A DNA stretch of 64,000 nucleotides from Paenibacillus planticolens (GTDB taxonomy: Bacteria; Bacillota; Bacilli; Paenibacillales; NBRC-103111): contig NZ_WHNZ01000012.1 of the NCBI RefSeq assembly GCF_013141725.1, positions 372,001-436,000 on the forward strand, given 5' to 3'. The notes below the pieces were generated by a model. The model ran no database searches and was not told the origin of the DNA. It saw only the letters and a list, made by a program, of their open reading frames with translations. The number at the start of each line of letters is the position of its first letter. Positions within the stretch are counted from its first letter, which is position 1. This document shows positions 24,944 to 33,377 of this stretch, piece by piece. A program made the translations under genes and the position numbers.

Positions 24944-25222
24944 GCGCTTAACAATGCGTGAACTCTCCGTCATGCACCCGCAATCTCCATTATTCCTGAT
25001 GCGATTGCAATTGATGGTGAGGCGACTCTATCTGATCAACACACATTCGTATTAAATCGAATTTATTCCGGCGGAGACGGCTTGAGCGTTTAGTTGCGTC
25101 GATGTCCGATTATGATGCGCATTGGTCGGCTAGAGTGACGCCTGACAAGGATATGCGCCATTTCGCTACCTCGGAATTAGGACATTATCTAATAGATTCC
25201 ATGCTCGGTACTTTTATATGAC

Positions 25223-25258
25223 AGACGTTTTCCATTCGTGGGGAGCGTCTATTTTTTT
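25223..25258 (+). terminator. Terminator after the second coding remnant
   Basis: AGACGTTTTCC pairs with GGGGAGCGTCT (some G-T pairs), followed by A and seven T. It begins directly after the TGA of the unstarted frame. Confidence 0.75.
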
Positions 25259-25556
25259 CAGCGAGTTGGTGTAACGAAATCCGAGTTCTAACGAATCATT
25301 GACGAGGTTCAAACTATCGCGATAAATAAACTGACGTGAAGCGGGTATAATCCGTGGGGGTTTTTGATTGCAACGCCGCTAAAGTCAATAAGATTCGTCT
25401 CATGCAGTTCTCAGCAAACTCTAATAAAGTCGGTTGAATCGTTGCAGCGCGTACAATAACAGACTTAGCGGTAAATTTTCGGATGTAAAGCGTGTGTTAT
25501 AGTGGTCACAGGTCAACAAAACACAGGCCATTGAGCCAACAAGGGAGGATACATTC

Positions 25557-26018
25557 ATGAAAAAAGCCACTAAAACTATCGCGACTTTTGCTCTGAGTTT
25601 ATCCGTCTTTATAGGCGGCGCCATGGCGATCACACCAACAACAACTCACGCAGCTTCGATTTCGAATAACGTAATTTCTACCGGTGAACACTATATGCAC
25701 ACACCGTATAAATTCGGCTCAGCATCAGGAAACACACGCACTTTTGACTGTTCTTCGTTCACTCAATTTGTTTTCAAAAAGTACGGAATTAACTTGCCTC
25801 GTTCTTCAAGCGCACAATCGCAAGTAGGAACATTCGTGCCGCGGAATCAACTGCAGCCCGGCGACTTGGTGTTCTTTTACTCACCGATTCACCACGTAGG
25901 TATCTATATTGGTAACGGTAAAGTCCTGCACACTTACGGTAGTCCTGGCGTTACGATCACTGATATGAACAGTGGTTGGTGGAGCAACCATTACTCAACG
26001 GCACGCCGCGTATTATAA
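25557..26018 (+). CDS. NlpC/P60 family cell-wall hydrolase (secreted)
   Basis: 153 aa. A signal peptide covers residues 1-33 (MKKATKTIATFALSLSVFIG, cleavage after THA-A). The catalytic domain has Cys 65 in FDCSSFTQFVF, His 113 in HHVGIYIGNGKVLH and a likely third polar residue His 125. These enzymes cut peptide crosslinks of peptidoglycan (D-Glu to diamino acid). There is no SH3 or LysM domain, so binding must come from the catalytic domain. AGGGAGG lies 9 nt before the ATG. Flanked by terminators, so monocistronic. Confidence 0.88.
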   Translation: MKKATKTIATFALSLSVFIGGAMAITPTTTHAASISNNVISTGEHYMHTPYKFGSASGNTRTFDCSSFTQFVFKKYGINLPRSSSAQSQVGTFVPRNQLQPGDLVFFYSPIHHVGIYIGNGKVLHTYGSPGVTITDMNSGWWSNHYSTARRVL

Positions 26019-26031
26019 TGAAACACAAAAT

Positions 26032-26059
26032 AAACGTCACCTTAACAGGTGGCGTTTTT
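26032..26059 (+). terminator. Terminator after the NlpC/P60 gene
   Basis: AAACGTCACC and GGTGGCGTTTTT with a 6-nt loop, 14 bp after the stop codon. Confidence 0.85.
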
Positions 26060-26274
26060 ATGCGGTTTGGAACACATTACCACATACCTCATTCTAGTTT
26101 CTTATTCATACGTTACTTGGAAAGTTATGAGGTTGAGAACTGCTTAATAATAACGAAGCTTGACCAACGTGAAGAAGCATAGTGGTCTTAACCATCATTG
26201 TATTATTTGTGAACCGACCTTCGAAGGCTACACGGTAAAGTATACATATGAAATCATCTAAGTCGAAGCAAGCT

Positions 26275-26892
26275 TTATCGCAGTTTGTTTCTTGCTCGTT
26301 GCAACCACTGCATGTAAAGATAAGTTCTTCCAGGTTGAGTTATTCGAGACATCTCATAAATCTCTGCACCTAATCTAGCCCGATCCCAAAGCTCAATATT
26401 GGTACGTTGCGCAAATTGTACGGCTTGCTTCGTAAAGTAACTATTAGTTATCACCTTTGATTTACCGCAACCATAATAGTCGCGTCCCCCTAAAACTTGC
26501 TGCAGTGCATCTACACCGACTTTTCCAGTATACCGCTTTGCTTGAACCGCTATACTCTTTCTATCCTTCTTTAGAACAAGATCGGCTCCAAAATCGCCTG
26601 ATGGAGGTGTTATGGTCACCTTATAACCTTGAGCGTTAAAAAAACGCCCGAGGAATTGTTCAAACTCAATACCTGTCATTCTGTCCAAATCATCAATACT
26701 TGCATTTATCACAAGATTACGGCACCTCTTGCTTGCTCTCCATAGGAAATAGCTTATGCCAATAACGAGAACTGCGACTAAAATCATCTTCCAGTACAAC
26801 TGAATCATGACTAATGCAACAAATCCCAAGGCTACTAAAAATGAAACATCTGTTTTGAATTTCTTTCGAGACTTACTTTTTCTTCTAACCAA
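26275..26892 (-). CDS. Membrane-anchored Mrr-like restriction endonuclease
   Basis: 205 aa. A basic N-terminus, two membrane helices (about residues 16-31 and 35-51), then an Mrr-type PD-(D/E)xK nuclease domain: MTGIEFEQFLGRFFNAQGYKVT, SGDFGADLVL (Asp 104) and VQAKRY (Gln 117, Lys 119). The core acidic-QxK pattern is intact. Type IV Mrr enzymes cut modified DNA; small membrane-bound versions are common in Firmicutes and their role is unclear. No methylase or partner gene is nearby. Starts at GTG or ATG near 26892. Confidence 0.8.
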   Translation of the reverse strand: MVRRKSKSRKKFKTDVSFLVALGFVALVMIQLYWKMILVAVLVIGISYFLWRASKRCRNLVINASIDDLDRMTGIEFEQFLGRFFNAQGYKVTITPPSGDFGADLVLKKDRKSIAVQAKRYTGKVGVDALQQVLGGRDYYGCGKSKVITNSYFTKQAVQFAQRTNIELWDRARLGAEIYEMSRITQPGRTYLYMQWLQRARNKLR

Positions 26893-27256
26893 CTGCTCTC
26901 GCCTCCAACTCAGCTTGAAAATTAATTTTCCCTTGATGAAGACTTATTATTTAAGTTAATCCGATACTCCAAAATACAGAGCGACAAATCAAGAAAATAA
27001 CGTTTATTTCACCTTGAGATCCCCCTTCAACAAAATGCTCGATCAAACGAAAAAGCCACCTCGCGGAATAATCCGAAGGATGGCCTTTACAAGCTTCAAT
27101 TCGCCGGTTAAAGTAATGATTATTTAACCGTCCAAAAACTGCAACAATTTATCGTAACGGCGACGAAAAGTTTATTGGAACGATGATGAAAAACGACCCC
27201 TTGTTTGTCAGAATTGTCGAGATCTTCAAGTCCGTAAACCCTTGCCCCGCCTACTC
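26893..27256. other. 364-bp gap after spo0A with a gene fragment
   Basis: It contains the spo0A terminator (27048-27088) and, on the plus strand from about 27115, an unstarted frame translating TATIYRNGDEKFIGTMMKND then PLFVRIVEIFKSVN that runs into the 3' end of spo0A. The fragment marks the right edge of the accessory region. No intact gene. Confidence 0.5.
27048..27088 (-). terminator. spo0A terminator
   Basis: Minus strand GCCATCCT and AGGTGGC with a bulge, an inner CGGA/TCCG stem, then TTTTT. Confidence 0.75.
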
Positions 27257-28060
27257 TCAAGAAACCTTATGCTCAATTCTGAGCTTATCCGCCACCATCG
27301 CGATAAATTCGCTATTCGTCGGTTTAGATTTCGAGATATTAATCGTGTAGCCAAAAATAAAGGAAATGCTGTCGATGTTGCCGCGCGTCCAAGCGACTTC
27401 AATCGCATGACGGATAGCACGTTCGACGCGGCTTGGCGTTGTTTTGTACTTTTCGGCAATGGCCGGGTACAACGTCTTCGTAATAGCACCAAGAATTTCG
27501 ATATTGTTATACACCATCGTAATCGCTTCGCGAAGATACTGATATCCTTTAATATGTGCAGGAACGCCGATTTCATGTATGATGCTTGTAATATTTGCGT
27601 CCAAATTTTTTCCTTTAGGCATATGTACGACATTTGCGCGAGGTGTTGAAGAAGTAGAAGTTGTTGCGGCGGATTGATTGTTGCCAACCAACTGGCGAAT
27701 GCGATTCGTTAACGTTTCCATATCAAAAGGTTTAAGTATGTAATAGGAGGCTCCAAGCTGTACTGCCTTTTGGGTAATGTTTTCCTGGCCGAAAGCCGTC
27801 AGCATAATAATTTTCGGTTGTGTAGGGAGGTTCATTTCACGCATTTTTTCAAGCACGCCCAGACCATCCAAGTGAGGCATAATAATATCTAAAATGAGTA
27901 CGTCAGGCAGTTCGCGCTGTTGTTCGATAAAACGAAGAACTTCATTGCCGTTGTACGCGACACCTACGATCTCCATATCCTCCTGTTCACCAATGAACTC
28001 AGATAACAAATGGGTAAACTCGCGATTATCGTCGGCTAGTAAAACTTGAATTTTTTGCAA
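27257..28060 (-). CDS. spo0A: Sporulation master regulator Spo0A
   Basis: 267 aa response regulator. The receiver domain has the acidic pocket DD at 10-11, the phospho-accepting Asp 58 in LILDIIMP, Thr in MLTAFG and Lys in ILKPFD. A linker rich in Ser and Thr leads to the effector domain with the recognition region [26 protein letters not shown], the unmistakable Spo0A HTH. It switches on entry to sporulation. AGGAGG precedes the ATG. Upstream lie a sigma-H promoter and three 0A boxes, so it is probably autoregulated as in B. subtilis. Confidence 0.97.
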   Translation of the reverse strand: MQKIQVLLADDNREFTHLLSEFIGEQEDMEIVGVAYNGNEVLRFIEQQRELPDVLILDIIMPHLDGLGVLEKMREMNLPTQPKIIMLTAFGQENITQKAVQLGASYYILKPFDMETLTNRIRQLVGNNQSAATTSTSSTPRANVVHMPKGKNLDANITSIIHEIGVPAHIKGYQYLREAITMVYNNIEILGAITKTLYPAIAEKYKTTPSRVERAIRHAIEVAWTRGNIDSISFIFGYTINISKSKPTNSEFIAMVADKLRIEHKVS

Positions 28061-28114
28061 CGTAATATCCTCCTTTAGCTACTAGGCAGTTTGTTAATTT
28101 CTCTCTTAAGAAAG

Positions 28115-28143
28115 GTATTCGACACCCCAACTTAAATTCCTTC
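28115..28143 (-). promoter_or_regulatory. Sigma-H promoter of spo0A
   Basis: Minus strand GAAGGAATT (28143-28135; consensus RNAGGAWWW) and GTCGAATAC (28123-28115; consensus RNNGAATWW) with an 11-bp spacer. It lies 55-83 bp before the spo0A start. The -10 overlaps a 0A box. Confidence 0.75.
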
Positions 28144-28226
28144 TGTCGAATATTATTTTTCTTTTCTTTTATTCCGGTTTCTTATATAATAATATATTTA
28201 TCTTCTGCATACTACATTTTTCGACA
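28118..28226. promoter_or_regulatory. Three 0A boxes upstream of spo0A
   Basis: TGTCGAA occurs at 28118-28124 (minus strand), 28144-28150 (plus strand) and 28220-28226 (minus strand, extended as TTTTGTCGAAAA). Consensus for Spo0A~P binding is TGTCGAA. Confidence 0.75.
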
Positions 28227-28270
28227 AAATCACTGTAAAACGGATATTCCTATGTAGAATCCGGTTAAAA

Positions 28271-28313
28271 TAAAATAAAGAACCAAAGGCCTCTAACTGG
28301 CCCTTGATTCTTT
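28271..28313 (-). terminator. spoIVB terminator
   Basis: Minus strand AAAGAATCAAGGGCC pairs with GGCCTTTGGTTCTTT, followed by ATTTTATTTT. The spoIVB stop codon lies in the loop. Confidence 0.8.
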
Positions 28314-29642
28314 GTAAGACGCTCCAGACGAAGGTCTAAGAATAATCCCTGAATCCTGCAGCATCCATTCAATGAAGCAGCCATAGCCGCTTGTAGGATC
28401 ATTTACAAACACATGCGTAACAGCGCCGATAAGCTTGCCGTTTTGAATGATGGGGCTGCCGCTCATCCCTTGAACAATACCGCCTGTTTTATCCAACAAA
28501 CGCGGATCCGTGATTTTAATGACCATCCCTTTGGTTCCCGGCGTTTCCTGTTTGGATACATGTACGACCTGGATATCGAATTTCTCAACCTTCTGCCCTT
28601 CCACAACCGTATAAATTTGCGCAGGGCCTTCCTTCACTTCCTCTGCAAAAGCAACGGGAATCGCCTCTTTGTCCAAGCTGTGGTCTGGGGCGGCATACAT
28701 TTTGCCGAAGATGCCAAATGCAGTGTTTCGCTCGATATTCCCAATCACCTTGCTGTCTTTGTACAGGGTAGCATGCTTTTCACCGGGATCTCCGTTGTGG
28801 CTCTTGGAAATCGAGGTCACATTGGAATAAACGATATCTCCGTCACCGACAATAATCGGCGTTTGAGTGTCCATATCGGTTATCACATGTCCCAGAGCTC
28901 CATATACACCCTGGTCGGGCGCATAGAAAGTCAACGTTCCAACGCCTGCTGCCGAATCGCGAATATATAACCCTAAGCGATAAGATTTGTCCACGACATC
29001 ATAGACAGGCTGAAGCTTTACAGAAATCTCTTCATTGTTGCGCCGAATCTTGAGATCCAAAGGAGTTTTGCTCTCCCCGGATTTAGCAACGAGGTCCGCC
29101 ACTTTGCTGACGTCCTTGGATTCCTTGCCATTAATTTTGGTAATTAAGTCACCGACTTGAATTTTCGCTTCTTCCCCGGGTGAAACTTTCTGATCCGGAG
29201 CAACGGTTACCAAGTGATGTCCTACAACCAAAATACCGGCAGACTTAATTTTCACACCGATCGTTTGACCGCCGGGAATGACTCTCAAGTCAGGGACTAC
29301 ATTGACTTTTACCGTTTTAATCGGAATTGCGCCGAACAGCTTGAGCTTCATTTCCGTTTGCCCAGAGCGATCGGATTGTAATGAAATGGGTTCGTTCAGA
29401 TTAACTTGAAATGAGTGCTCGGCATTGCCGTTTACTTTCACAATGTCCGTGTCTTTGACTGTCACTTGAGCGCTGACCGGCATCGTTAATTGCAACTGCT
29501 TCCCTTGTCCGCTGAACAAGCGGAGTTCCTGGGGGAAGGAGGCAAAGCTTTGAAAAGGCGGAGACAAACTTACCAAACAAACGAAGAAGACGAGCAGGAG
29601 TCCGAACAATCTTTTCCTTTTGCTGGATTGCAATATCTTCAC
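28293..29642 (-). CDS. spoIVB: SpoIVB serine peptidase
   Basis: 449 aa, S55 family. An N-terminal membrane or signal helix (RLFGLLLVFFVCLVSLSPPF), a PDZ domain near 110-200 (LVTVAPDQKVSPGEEAKIQVGDLITKING), and a peptidase domain with the catalytic His in GALGHVITDMD and Ser in GIVQGMSGSPI. Made in the forespore, it cleaves SpoIVFA to trigger sigma-K processing in the mother cell. GTG start with GAGG close upstream. In the conserved recN-spoIVB-spo0A order. Confidence 0.95.
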   Translation of the reverse strand: MKILQSSKRKRLFGLLLVFFVCLVSLSPPFQSFASFPQELRLFSGQGKQLQLTMPVSAQVTVKDTDIVKVNGNAEHSFQVNLNEPISLQSDRSGQTEMKLKLFGAIPIKTVKVNVVPDLRVIPGGQTIGVKIKSAGILVVGHHLVTVAPDQKVSPGEEAKIQVGDLITKINGKESKDVSKVADLVAKSGESKTPLDLKIRRNNEEISVKLQPVYDVVDKSYRLGLYIRDSAAGVGTLTFYAPDQGVYGALGHVITDMDTQTPIIVGDGDIVYSNVTSISKSHNGDPGEKHATLYKDSKVIGNIERNTAFGIFGKMYAAPDHSLDKEAIPVAFAEEVKEGPAQIYTVVEGQKVEKFDIQVVHVSKQETPGTKGMVIKITDPRLLDKTGGIVQGMSGSPIIQNGKLIGAVTHVFVNDPTSGYGCFIEWMLQDSGIILRPSSGASYKESRAS

Positions 29643-29751
29643 GCTCCCTCACACATCCTTAGGCCCTGACGAACTGCGTCGTCAAATGCGTACCTATAAG
29701 TTAACCCCACTCCCCCTGTTTTATAACTGAAAATGATGACTATCTATACTT

Positions 29752-31482
29752 TCATGCCCTTGCTTTCTTATTTCTTGCCATGGCAAGCATTTCCCCGGCA
29801 TGGTGCAGCGTCGTTTCTGTCACTTCAACCCCCCCGAGCATCCGGGCTAATTCTTCAATCCGCCCAGAATCCGGCATGTCTTGTACGCGGGTAAATGTTC
29901 TTTCCTGGTCAACTTCTTTACGAATATAGAAATGAACGTCAGCAAAGCTGGCGACCTGAGGCAAATGCGTAATCGAGAAAACCTGACAGCTATCGGACAA
30001 GTTGGACATTTTCTCAGCGATCGCTTGCGCGGCGCGCCCACTAACGCCCGTGTCCACTTCATCGAAGACAAGAACAGGAATCTGATCAATCCGGGCGAAA
30101 ATCGTTTTCATAGCCAGCATGATCCGCGACAATTCCCCGCCTGAAGCGATTTTGCTGAGCCCGCGAAGCGGTTCGCCGGGATTTGGCGCCATAAGGAACT
30201 CGATTTGATCGATGCCTTGACGCGAATATTTCACTTTAGCCCCTTCGACTTCAATGCCATTTCGCTCATCAAGCACTTGCTCGACCTGCACGCGGAACTG
30301 TGTGCGTTCCATCTGCAGATCGCGAAGCTCATGCTCAATCTGAGCGGCGAGCTGCTGAGCGATTCCGCGGCGCAAATGAGAGAGATCAAGAGCAGCAATG
30401 CTCAAATCCTTTTCCAGAACAGTAAGCTTCTCTTCAATTTTCCGGATATGCTCGTCCTTATTTTCGATTGTATCAACTTCTGTTTTTATTTTTTCGAGGT
30501 AAGCCAGGATCTCTTTTATATTCTCTCCATATTTTCGACGAAGAGACGTAATTGTATCCAATCTTTGTTCAATAAAATCCAATCGCGAAGGATTAAATTC
30601 AATGTCGTCTCGATAATCCCGCAATTGGTAAGCAGCATCCTCAAGCTGATAGTAAGCCGTCTGCGCTTGTTCAAGCAGCGGGGTTAGCTTAACCGGGTCC
30701 AGCTGTACGATATCCTGGATTCTTGCGACAGCCTTCCCTGCAGCGTCTAAACCGCGATTGGTGGCGTAGAGAAAATCATAGGCTTCAGAAGAGCTTTGAT
30801 ACAGCTTCTCGGCATTTGCCAGCTTCCGCTTCTCTTCGGCCAGCGCCTCGTCCTCGCCAATCTTGAGCTTCGCGGCAGAAATCTCATCGATTTGGAAACG
30901 ATATAAATCCAGCATCTGAAGTGCTTGTTTGCTCGTTTCCTGGAGCTCGCGCAAATCTTTGTGAAGCTTCATATATTCATCATAAGAAGATTGATATCTC
31001 TTCTTAGCTGCTGCAATTTCGGCATCTCCAAATAAATCAAGCGAATGAATATGCTCCTCATCATTGAGCAGCGATTGGTGCTCATGCTGTCCATGAATAT
31101 TAACGAGCCACTCCCCCGTTTGACGCAGCATGGTCAAATTCACAAGCTGCCCGTTGATGCGGCTGGAGCTCTTCCCGGTAGCGGTTATCTCCCGGCGAAT
31201 CAGCAGATGCTCACCAGGGTCTGCTTCAATGCCAAGCTCTGAAAGCGTATGCCAAACAGGATGCGTTGGAGGCAGCTCAAACATGGCTTCAATTTCCGCT
31301 TTGTCTGCTCCGTATCGGACGAGGTCAGAAGAACCTCTACCGCCAACAATGAGCGTAAGCGCATCAATAATAATCGATTTCCCTGCGCCCGTTTCCCCCG
31401 TAAGGACATGAAACCCGCTTTTAAAGCGAATATGTACGTGTTCAATAACAGCCAAATTGCGAATCGATAATTCTGTAAGCAT
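29752..31482 (-). CDS. recN: DNA repair protein RecN
   Basis: 576 aa SMC-like ATPase. Walker A GETGAGKS at 29-36, long coiled-coil arms (about 150-370, ending in LEKDLSIAALDLSHLRRG), the ABC signature SGGELSRIMLAMK and Walker B VLVFDEVDTGVSG near the C-terminus. Acts early in double-strand break repair by holding DNA ends. AGGAGG before ATG. It is 15 bp downstream of argR, as in B. subtilis. Confidence 0.96.
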   Translation of the reverse strand: MLTELSIRNLAVIEHVHIRFKSGFHVLTGETGAGKSIIIDALTLIVGGRGSSDLVRYGADKAEIEAMFELPPTHPVWHTLSELGIEADPGEHLLIRREITATGKSSSRINGQLVNLTMLRQTGEWLVNIHGQHEHQSLLNDEEHIHSLDLFGDAEIAAAKKRYQSSYDEYMKLHKDLRELQETSKQALQMLDLYRFQIDEISAAKLKIGEDEALAEEKRKLANAEKLYQSSSEAYDFLYATNRGLDAAGKAVARIQDIVQLDPVKLTPLLEQAQTAYYQLEDAAYQLRDYRDDIEFNPSRLDFIEQRLDTITSLRRKYGENIKEILAYLEKIKTEVDTIENKDEHIRKIEEKLTVLEKDLSIAALDLSHLRRGIAQQLAAQIEHELRDLQMERTQFRVQVEQVLDERNGIEVEGAKVKYSRQGIDQIEFLMAPNPGEPLRGLSKIASGGELSRIMLAMKTIFARIDQIPVLVFDEVDTGVSGRAAQAIAEKMSNLSDSCQVFSITHLPQVASFADVHFYIRKEVDQERTFTRVQDMPDSGRIEELARMLGGVEVTETTLHHAGEMLAMARNKKARA

Positions 31483-31497
31483 GTATTCCTCCTGGCT

Positions 31498-31947
31498 TTA
31501 AGATAATAAGGACATAACTTCGTTTACAAAAGTAACGCTGTTCTCTTTGCCGCGGCAAATCACGAGAATCGTATCATCCCCGCAAATGGTTCCCATGACC
31601 CCGTCCCACTCTAAATTATCAATCAGTGCACAGATGGTGTTGGCGGTACCCGGCAAACATTTCATCACAACAAGATTATCGGTATAATCAATGCTGACAA
31701 AATGGTCGCTTAACGCTCTGCGAAGCCTTTGCATCGGGTTGAAACGCTGATCGGCCGGCATCGAATATTTGTATCTGCCGTCATCCAACGGGATTTTAAT
31801 GAGATGCAGCTCTTTAATATCCCGGGAAACCGTTGCCTGCGTAACATGAAATCCGGCTGCCCGCAGGGACTCCACCAATTCATCCTGGGTCTCAATTTCG
31901 TTATTCGTAATGATTTCCCTGATTTTTACATGCCTTTGACCTTTCAT
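31498..31947 (-). CDS. argR: Arginine repressor ArgR/AhrC
   Basis: 149 aa. N-terminal winged HTH ([23 protein letters not shown] then [16 protein letters not shown]) and C-terminal arginine-binding hexamer domain ([33 protein letters not shown]). Controls arginine biosynthesis and catabolism. The conserved GTICGDDT Asp pair that contacts arginine is present. Follows the small nuclease-like gene by 2 bp. Confidence 0.95.
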   Translation of the reverse strand: MKGQRHVKIREIITNNEIETQDELVESLRAAGFHVTQATVSRDIKELHLIKIPLDDGRYKYSMPADQRFNPMQRLRRALSDHFVSIDYTDNLVVMKCLPGTANTICALIDNLEWDGVMGTICGDDTILVICRGKENSVTFVNEVMSLLS

Positions 31948-31949
31948 GC

Positions 31950-32402
31950 CTACACCTCTATATGGAATGTGATTTTTTTGATTTTATTCATGGCCATATC
32001 GACATAAAGCACCCCATCAGCCTCCGGATAAATCAGGCTGTAAGCCAGCAGCATATCGCGTACAGAACTGCCTGTCATTTCAAGCGGCTTGCGTTCCTTG
32101 GCTACTTTAACCAAGTAAATCTTGTCATCTTTTTGGACAAAATAGTCAATAAATAACCGGCTTTCCAACTGTTCTCGGTCGTTTACGGTCATGGAGATCG
32201 GAATCTTGGTTTTCCCGGCTATCACGTCGAAACCTGCCCCTTCGAGCAGCTCTACAACCTCATCCTGAGCAATTTCCGAATGTCTTGGAATTCTGGTTCG
32301 CCTTTTCGTCGGCCCGTCTAACCACCTCTGAAATCGTAAAAAAAGAAATCCAGCAACAACAATCAGAATCAGCAATATGACTGTGACATCGCCGTTCTCC
32401 AT
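31950..32402 (-). CDS. Membrane-anchored conserved protein, possible PD-(D/E)xK-like fold
   Basis: 150 aa from the ATG at 32402 (GAGGTGAGG upstream). One N-terminal helix ([19 protein letters not shown]), a basic stretch ([14 protein letters not shown]), and a soluble domain [26 protein letters not shown] followed by a helix. The [20 protein letters not shown] arrangement looks like the beta-strands of a PD-(D/E)xK domain but I cannot confirm the catalytic residues. It sits tightly in front of argR, a place where B. subtilis has no gene. Function unknown. Confidence 0.6.
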   Translation of the reverse strand: MENGDVTVILLILIVVAGFLFLRFQRWLDGPTKRRTRIPRHSEIAQDEVVELLEGAGFDVIAGKTKIPISMTVNDREQLESRLFIDYFVQKDDKIYLVKVAKERKPLEMTGSSVRDMLLAYSLIYPEADGVLYVDMAMNKIKKITFHIEV

Positions 32403-32460
32403 GTCCCTCACCTCGCCATAGTATTCGCGGATATTGTCCGAAAATCCTTTTTATGAAGTG

Positions 32461-32508
32461 AAAAAACCCATCTCTGGGCCGCAATAAGCATGCTCAAAGA
32501 TGAGTTTA
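32461..32508 (-). terminator. Terminator after tlyA
   Basis: Minus strand AAACTCATCT pairs with AGATGGGTT across a long loop with an inner stem, followed by TTTTTT. It includes the stop codon of tlyA. Confidence 0.7.
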
Positions 32509-33339
32509 TTTGCCATGCAATTTTTGTGCTTCTTTGACGGTAAGGGCAATGAGGTCTTTCAGCGAAGCAGCGTCAGCAAAATTGGCATCATCGTTCGAAT
32601 CGCTTGACCAGTAAGCTAAGAATTCAATATTTCCTTCCCCGCCCGTTATTGGCGAGTACGTCAAACCTTTCAATCGGAAACCAAGCTCTCCGGCAAAAGT
32701 GAGGACAGTAGTCAACACGTCCACATGCACATCCGGATCACGGACGACACCGGATTTGCCTACTTTATCCCTGCCTGCTTCAAATTGCGGTTTAATGAGC
32801 GCCACAACGGCTCCCTGGTTCAATAAAATCTCTTTAAGCGGAGGCAAAATAATACGCAGCGAAATAAAAGATACATCAATGCTGGCAAATGTAGGCCGCG
32901 GCCCGTTCAAATCGTTCATTGTCGTGTAGCGGAAATTTGTTCTCTCCATGACTTGAACTCGCTCATCATTGCGCAGCGACCAATCCAGTTGATTGTAGCC
33001 TACGTCAACCGCATATACCATGGATGCGCCGTTCTGCAGTGCGCAATCCGTAAAACCGCCTGTCGAGGCTCCGATATCCAACATAACAGCATCTGTCAGG
33101 TTGATATCGAACTGCTTTAATGCCTTCTCCAGCTTAAGTCCGCCTCTGCTGACATAAGGATGAAGCGCGCCTTTCACCTTCAGCACGGCCTTCCGGCTGA
33201 TCTTCATTCCCGCTTTATCCGCCGGTTCTTCATCAGCAAAAACAAGGCCTGCCATAATGGCGGCCTTCGCTTTTTCCCTGCTTTCAAAATAGCCTTGCTC
33301 CAAGAGCAATATATCCACTCGTTCTTTATCTGATGACAT
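32506..33339 (-). CDS. tlyA: TlyA-family rRNA 2'-O-methyltransferase (YqxC)
   Basis: 277 aa. S4 RNA-binding domain (RVDILLLEQGYFESREKAKAAIMAG) and an FtsJ-like methyltransferase domain with MLDIGASTGGFTDCALQNGA (SAM site) and the KDKE-type catalytic residues (ALIKPQFEAGRDKVGKSGVV). In mycobacteria TlyA methylates rRNA; in Bacilli the role is inferred. Between dxs and argR as in B. subtilis. Confidence 0.9.
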   Translation of the reverse strand: MSSDKERVDILLLEQGYFESREKAKAAIMAGLVFADEEPADKAGMKISRKAVLKVKGALHPYVSRGGLKLEKALKQFDINLTDAVMLDIGASTGGFTDCALQNGASMVYAVDVGYNQLDWSLRNDERVQVMERTNFRYTTMNDLNGPRPTFASIDVSFISLRIILPPLKEILLNQGAVVALIKPQFEAGRDKVGKSGVVRDPDVHVDVLTTVLTFAGELGFRLKGLTYSPITGGEGNIEFLAYWSSDSNDDANFADAASLKDLIALTVKEAQKLHGK

Positions 33340-33377
33340 TATGTTTGTTTTTACTCCTATTCCTATCGTTGCCTCTT

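Larger units (their letters stand above)
24588..25556. other. 969-bp gap with decayed phage-like coding
   Basis: No intact gene. It contains a frameshifted small frame (24698-24902), a 60-codon unstarted frame on the plus strand (about 25045-25221, translating RRRLERLVASMSDYDAHWSA and ending MLGTFI), and two plus-strand terminators (24909-24943 and 25223-25258). The arrangement of small genes each with its own terminator suggests a shrunken mobile element. Confidence 0.5.
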
